This document shows positions 5,243 to 8,852 of a DNA stretch of 8,852 nt, one piece after another. The notes under the pieces were generated by a model. It was given only the letters and a program-made list of their open reading frames with translations. It did not search any database and was not told where the DNA came from. Numbering within the stretch: position 1 is the stretch's first letter; each line of letters opens with the position of its first letter. The DNA lies in contig DAOWOF010000084.1 of NCBI GenBank assembly GCA_030642205.1, positions 1 through 8,852 on the forward strand, in the 5' to 3' direction. The translations under genes were made by a program, and so were the position numbers. The DNA is from Desulfobacteraceae bacterium. Lineage in GTDB: Bacteria; Desulfobacterota; DSM-4660; Desulfatiglandales; Desulfatiglandaceae.

Positions 5243-6158
5243 ACATAAAGATCTATTAAGCATTGATCAGCTATCTATTGCAGATATTGAACTCATCCTC
5301 GATATGGCAGAATCATTTAAAGAAATTTCGAATAGAGATATTAAAAAGGTTCCTACATTACGAGGAAAAACTGTTGTTAATTTATTTTATGAACCCAGCA
5401 CCAGGACTCGTTCTTCTTTTGAAATTGCCGCAAAACGTCTGAGCGCTGATACTTTTAATTTGTCTTCTTCAAACAGCAGCACAATTAAAGGCGAAACACT
5501 AATTGATACAGGAATGAATCTTCAAGCAATGAACCCTGATGTTATAATTTTGAGACATTCTTCAACCGGGGCGCCTCATATGATGGCAAAAGCGGTAAGT
5601 TCTGGTGTTATTAATGCAGGTGATGGCATTAATGAACATCCAACCCAGGCATTATTGGATCTATTTACAATTAGAGAAAAAAAAGGAAGAATAGAAGGAT
5701 TAAAAATAGTTATTATTGGTGATATTTCTCATAGTAGAGTTGCCAAATCCAATATTAAAGGGCTGAAAAAACTTGGAGCAGATGTCACAGTTTCAGGACC
5801 TCCAACAATGGTTCCTATTGGGATTGAAAATTATGGTATTAATGTTATTCATAATCCATCAGAAGCAATAAGGAAGAAAGATGTTATAATGTTGCTGAGG
5901 ATCCAGTTTGAAAGACAAAGCAATATTTTATTTCCAGGTATTCGGGAATATGCAAAATATTTCGGTGTTACGAGAAAAATGATAGAATTAGCAAATGATG
6001 ATGCTATTATAATGCATCCTGGACCTATTAACAGAGGAGTAGAACTTGCATCTGAAGTCATAGATTCTCCTGGTTCAGTTATTCTTGAACAAGTAAAAAA
6101 TGGAGTAGCAATAAGAATGGCGATTTTGTATCTTTTGATTGGAGGATCTTCGAAATGA
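5229..6158 (+). CDS. pyrB: Aspartate carbamoyltransferase, catalytic chain
   Basis: ATCase joins carbamoyl phosphate and L-aspartate to make N-carbamoyl-aspartate, the first committed step of pyrimidine synthesis in the cytoplasm. The 309-residue product has the usual catalytic-chain length. The carbamoyl phosphate site is visible as YEPSTRTRSSFE (Ser57-Thr58-Arg59-Thr60-Arg61), Ser84 and Lys87 in SSTIKGET form the loop contributed from the neighbouring subunit, and HPTQALLDLF begins at His137. The aspartate side has Arg170 in GDISHSRVAKSN, Arg224 in LLRIQFERQ, and HPGPINRGVEL from 263. All expected catalytic residues appear present. No pyrI regulatory chain gene follows; pyrC overlaps instead, so allosteric control of the E. 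coli type is not evident. The start is GTG with GGGAGG 7 nt upstream. Confidence 0.97.
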   Translation: MRLFEHKDLLSIDQLSIADIELILDMAESFKEISNRDIKKVPTLRGKTVVNLFYEPSTRTRSSFEIAAKRLSADTFNLSSSNSSTIKGETLIDTGMNLQAMNPDVIILRHSSTGAPHMMAKAVSSGVINAGDGINEHPTQALLDLFTIREKKGRIEGLKIVIIGDISHSRVAKSNIKGLKKLGADVTVSGPPTMVPIGIENYGINVIHNPSEAIRKKDVIMLLRIQFERQSNILFPGIREYAKYFGVTRKMIELANDDAIIMHPGPINRGVELASEVIDSPGSVILEQVKNGVAIRMAILYLLIGGSSK

Positions 6159-7441
6159 TAACCTGGATCAGATCTGGTTCAATTGTTGATACTCTAAAAG
6201 GGCTTATCAGGAAGGCTGATATATTAATTAAAGATGATATAATAAGTGCGATTGGTATAATTCCGTCTGAATTAAAGCAAAAGAATCAAAGAGTTAAGAT
6301 TATAGATGCTGAGGGGATGCTTATTATTCCCGGGCTTATTGATATGCATGTACATCTGAGGGAGCCTGGACATGAATATAAAGAAACTATCCTGTCAGGC
6401 TCTATCGCTGCTGTTTCTGGCGGTTTTACATCAATAGCCTGTATGCCTAACACAGATCCTGTTAATGATAACAGGGCCGTAACAGAATTTATTATAAGGA
6501 GAGGCAAAAGCGCTGGATTTGCAAAAATTTATCCTATTGCATGTATCTCCAAAAAACAGGAAGGTAAAACATTAACTGAATTTGGCGATATCAAGGATGC
6601 TGGCGCTGTTGGTGTTTCAGATGATGGTATGCCTGTTATTAACAGTGAACTAATGAGAAGGGCCACCGAATATGCATCGTATCATGGATTAACTATCATT
6701 TCTCATTCTGAAGACACCTCTCTTTCAAGGGGTGGAGTCATGAACGAAGGAGATATATCCACTGCTATTGGATTAACCGGTATTCCTTCTATAAATGAGG
6801 AAATCATGGTATCCAGAGATATCTTGATTGCAAAATTTACCAAATGTCCGGTTCATATCGCTCATGTAAGCACAGCGGGTTCTGTTGAGATCATAAAAAG
6901 AGGGAAAGAGGCAGGGATATTGGTTACAGCAGAGACAGCGCCTCATTATTTCACTCTGGATCATAGGGCTGTCACGGGATATGATTCTAATACAAAAATG
7001 AATCCCCCTTTAAGAACTCCTGAAGATGTTTTGGCGATTAAAAATGGTCTTGCTGATGGAATAATTGACGCTATTGCGACTGATCATGCACCACACAGCA
7101 CCTTGGAAAAGGACGTGGAGTTTGATAAGGCAGCCTTTGGTATAATAGGGCTTGAAACCGCGCTGCCATTGACACTTGCTCTTGTAAGAGCAGGGGTTAT
7201 TTCTTTGCCTGAGGCCATTAAAAAGTTAAGTTTAAATCCAGCAAGGATTTTGGGAATACCCGGTGGTCAGCTTGAGCCAGGTTTGCCTGCTGATTTGGCT
7301 ATCATAAATCCTGATTATGAATACATACTTAAAAAAGAGGATATACTCTCAAAGAGTAAAAATTCTCCTTTCATCGGAAAGGCCTTAAAAGGCAGAAATG
7401 AACTAACCATGATTGGAGGAAAGATTGTCTGGGAACGATAA
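6155..7441 (+). CDS. pyrC: Dihydroorotase, class I
   Basis: This metal-dependent amidohydrolase interconverts N-carbamoyl-aspartate and dihydroorotate, the step after PyrB. The 428-residue product matches the long class I form. Metal and active-site residues are in place: His65 and His67 in DMHVHLREPG, Asp156/Asp157 in GVSDDGMP, His184 in ISHSED, His237 in HIAHVSTAGS, and Asp310 in ATDHAPH. ETAPHYFTL and KMNPPLR are also typical. Because the ligands are complete, this should be an active enzyme and not the inactive pseudo-dihydroorotase found beside some ATCases. The ATG at 6155 overlaps the pyrB stop (ATGA) with GGAGGA at 6141-6146, so translation is probably coupled and the two proteins may form a complex, as class I ATCase-dihydroorotase pairs do in Aquifex. 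Confidence 0.97.
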   Translation: MITWIRSGSIVDTLKGLIRKADILIKDDIISAIGIIPSELKQKNQRVKIIDAEGMLIIPGLIDMHVHLREPGHEYKETILSGSIAAVSGGFTSIACMPNTDPVNDNRAVTEFIIRRGKSAGFAKIYPIACISKKQEGKTLTEFGDIKDAGAVGVSDDGMPVINSELMRRATEYASYHGLTIISHSEDTSLSRGGVMNEGDISTAIGLTGIPSINEEIMVSRDILIAKFTKCPVHIAHVSTAGSVEIIKRGKEAGILVTAETAPHYFTLDHRAVTGYDSNTKMNPPLRTPEDVLAIKNGLADGIIDAIATDHAPHSTLEKDVEFDKAAFGIIGLETALPLTLALVRAGVISLPEAIKKLSLNPARILGIPGGQLEPGLPADLAIINPDYEYILKKEDILSKSKNSPFIGKALKGRNELTMIGGKIVWER

Positions 7442-8810
7442 AAATAATATTCTGGTCGTAGATGATGAGCAGAGTATGCGCGAATTCCTGGAAATTATGC
7501 TTACCCAGGAGGGCTATAAGGTAACTCTTGCCAGCAACGGGAGAAAAGCATGCTCTATCCTGGAAAAAACGAAACCTGATATGGTTATAACTGATATTAG
7601 AATGCCCGATATAGATGGGATAGAGGTTCTTAAAAAAGCCAAGTCCTTAAATCCTGAAACGATTGTTGTTCTGATATCCGCATTTGCAACTGCCAGCACT
7701 GCTGTTGAGGCAATGAGAGAGGGCGCTTATGATTTTATTCCCAAGCCATTTAAGGTTAGTGATTTTAAAAAGATTGTTAAAGATGCCATTGACTCCAAGA
7801 AATTAACCCCTTTAGAAAAAAAACAAAATCAAAAAAATCTCTATCATTTTGACTGTTTGATTGGCGAAAGCCCTCAAATGAAAAAGATCTATGATCTTAT
7901 TCAAAAAGTTTCCAGAACCAAGACAAATATTCTTATCACTGGTGAAAGCGGCACTGGAAAAGAATTGGTTGCAAAGGCTATTCACCAGTTAAGCGATAGA
8001 CATGATAAGCCATTTGTCGCTATAAACTGTGCGGGAATTCCAGAAAATCTGATAGAAAGCGAGTTGTTTGGCTATAAAAGAGGTGCTTTCACCGGTGCCA
8101 ATACCGATAAGGATGGGTTATTTGCCTCAGCAGATGGCGGGACTATCTTTCTTGATGAAATTGGTGAATTGACCTTAGCCATCCAGGTCAAGCTGCTGAG
8201 GGTTATTCAGGAAACCAGATTTACAGCCATTGGAGATACAGAGGAGCGTAGCGTTAATATCAGGATTATTTCTGCTACCAATAAGGACCTTGAAAATGAA
8301 GTGATCGAAAATAATTTCAGGGAAGACCTCTATTTTCGTTTAAATGTGATCCAGATCAAGACGCCTCCATTACGAGAAAGAGAGGGTGATCTGCCTGTAT
8401 TGGCCCAACATTTTCTTGAACAATATTCCAGGGATATGGGTAAGGAGATAAGAAAAATATCTGCATATGCAATGGATATCCTTAGTCATTATACCTTCCC
8501 TGGAAATGTAAGAGAACTGGAAAATATAATCGAGAGGAGCGTGGCCCTTGAGACCTCAAATATTGTTCTGCCTGAAAGCCTGGCCCTTTCAAATTTCAGA
8601 CGATCCATTGCTAAAGAAAACAGGCGCGAATATGATCTTGGGCCTGAGGGGATAGATCTTGACGAAGTCATGGCGGGGATTGAAAGGGATTATATCCTCA
8701 AAGCGTTGGAGATCTCCTATGGGTCAAGGCAGAGATCAGCGCGGATATTAGGACTTTCCATGCGTTCTTTTCGGTATCGTCTGGAAAAACTGGGAATTAA
8801 AGGATCATGA
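7425..8810 (+). CDS. Sigma-54-dependent response regulator, PilR/NtrC family
   Basis: The product is a three-domain two-component activator that remodels sigma-54 RNA polymerase. From the preferred start it has 461 residues. The receiver domain (about 8-122) has Asp13/Asp14, the phospho-acceptor Asp57 in DIRMPD, Ser85 and Lys107. The AAA+ domain (about 144-372) has Walker A GESGTGKE (173-180), the sigma-54-contacting GAFTGA loop (220-225), Walker B IFLDEIGEL, and NVRELEN. A Fis-type helix-turn-helix ends the protein (about 436-457, SARILGLSMRSFRYRLEKLG). The SMREFLEIML and SFRYRLEKLG stretches resemble PilR-type regulators; the assignment within the family is uncertain. TTG 7425 is chosen because GGAGGA (7415-7420) precedes it; TTG 7413 would place that site inside the gene. 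It overlaps the pyrC stop by 17 nt. No partner kinase is in view. Confidence 0.93.
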   Translation: MSGNDKNNILVVDDEQSMREFLEIMLTQEGYKVTLASNGRKACSILEKTKPDMVITDIRMPDIDGIEVLKKAKSLNPETIVVLISAFATASTAVEAMREGAYDFIPKPFKVSDFKKIVKDAIDSKKLTPLEKKQNQKNLYHFDCLIGESPQMKKIYDLIQKVSRTKTNILITGESGTGKELVAKAIHQLSDRHDKPFVAINCAGIPENLIESELFGYKRGAFTGANTDKDGLFASADGGTIFLDEIGELTLAIQVKLLRVIQETRFTAIGDTEERSVNIRIISATNKDLENEVIENNFREDLYFRLNVIQIKTPPLREREGDLPVLAQHFLEQYSRDMGKEIRKISAYAMDILSHYTFPGNVRELENIIERSVALETSNIVLPESLALSNFRRSIAKENRREYDLGPEGIDLDEVMAGIERDYILKALEISYGSRQRSARILGLSMRSFRYRLEKLGIKGS

Positions 8811-8852
8811 CAAAAATTGTTATTGATATGACAAAAAATGTCAGTCTTTATC
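8807..8852 (+). CDS. Start of an unidentified protein gene, cut by the window end
   Basis: An ATG at 8807 overlaps the response regulator stop (ATGA) and opens a frame that stays open to the last base, encoding MTKIVIDMTKNVSLY. AAAGGA at 8799-8804 is a possible but very close ribosome binding site, so coupling to the upstream gene is likely. A second in-frame ATG at 8828 is another possible start. Only 15 residues are visible and I do not recognise the family. The ATGA junction resembles others in this window (rpoA-rplQ, pyrB-pyrC), which supports a real gene. Confidence 0.5.
   Translation, partial: MTKIVIDMTKNVSLY
8808..8843 (+). promoter_or_regulatory. Tandem dyads, possible activator binding sites
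   Basis: TGACA-AAAAA-TGTCA at 8829-8843 is a perfect 5-bp inverted repeat around five A residues. A near copy, TGACA-AAAAT-TGTTA at 8808-8822, lies with its centre 21 bp upstream, about two helical turns. Paired dyads of this kind are typical of sigma-54 activator sites. The sequence also encodes the repeated Met-Thr-Lys of the overlapping reading frame, so coincidence is possible. Confidence 0.25.

Noticed and set aside
7413..7424. TTG 7413 as start of the response regulator
   Set aside because: It would place the GGAGGA ribosome binding site inside the gene and has no better site upstream; TTG 7425 is favoured.

Overview
The window reads on the + strand throughout and looks like a chromosomal housekeeping segment from an AT-rich (about 35-40% G+C by eye) Gram-negative-type bacterium. 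The protein sequences, the zinc-binding forms of S4 and L36, a PilR/NtrC-type sigma-54 activator and the style of the intergenic palindrome point to a deltaproteobacterial lineage (Desulfobacterota, possibly a sulfate reducer of the Desulfobacterales). That placement is inference from sequence flavour, not from a database search.

Positions 1-1951 are the distal end of the spc-type ribosomal cluster: the 3' end of rplO (L15), then secY, infA and rpmJ. The adk and map genes that often sit between secY and infA are absent. Positions 1952-2143 are a non-coding spacer holding a palindromic, repeat-like element (1984-2086) made of three consecutive small hairpins, two of which share an identical loop. 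A possible promoter lies at its right edge. Positions 2144-5026 are the alpha-operon type block rpsM-rpsK-rpsD-rpoA-rplQ (S13, S11, S4, RNA polymerase alpha, L17).

Positions 5027-5228 carry the most interesting part of the window. There is a candidate promoter, a short leader reading frame with its own ribosome binding site, and a very strong intrinsic terminator ending only 13 nt before the pyrB start codon. The leader frame runs through the whole terminator and ends inside pyrB. This resembles the layout of the E. coli pyrL-pyrBI attenuator, so I propose that pyrimidine synthesis here is controlled by transcription attenuation. The sequence shows the layout; the mechanism is inference.

Positions 5229-7441 are pyrB and pyrC (aspartate transcarbamoylase catalytic chain and class I dihydroorotase), joined by an ATGA overlap and catalysing consecutive steps of UMP synthesis. 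Overlapping pyrC is a PilR/NtrC-like sigma-54 response regulator (7425-8810). A further reading frame begins at its stop codon and runs off the window end. Two tandem TGACA/TGTCA-type dyads lie there and could be activator binding sites or coincidental coding sequence.

Half of the ten complete, clearly recognised protein genes appear to start with TTG, which affected start choice for rpoA and the response regulator.
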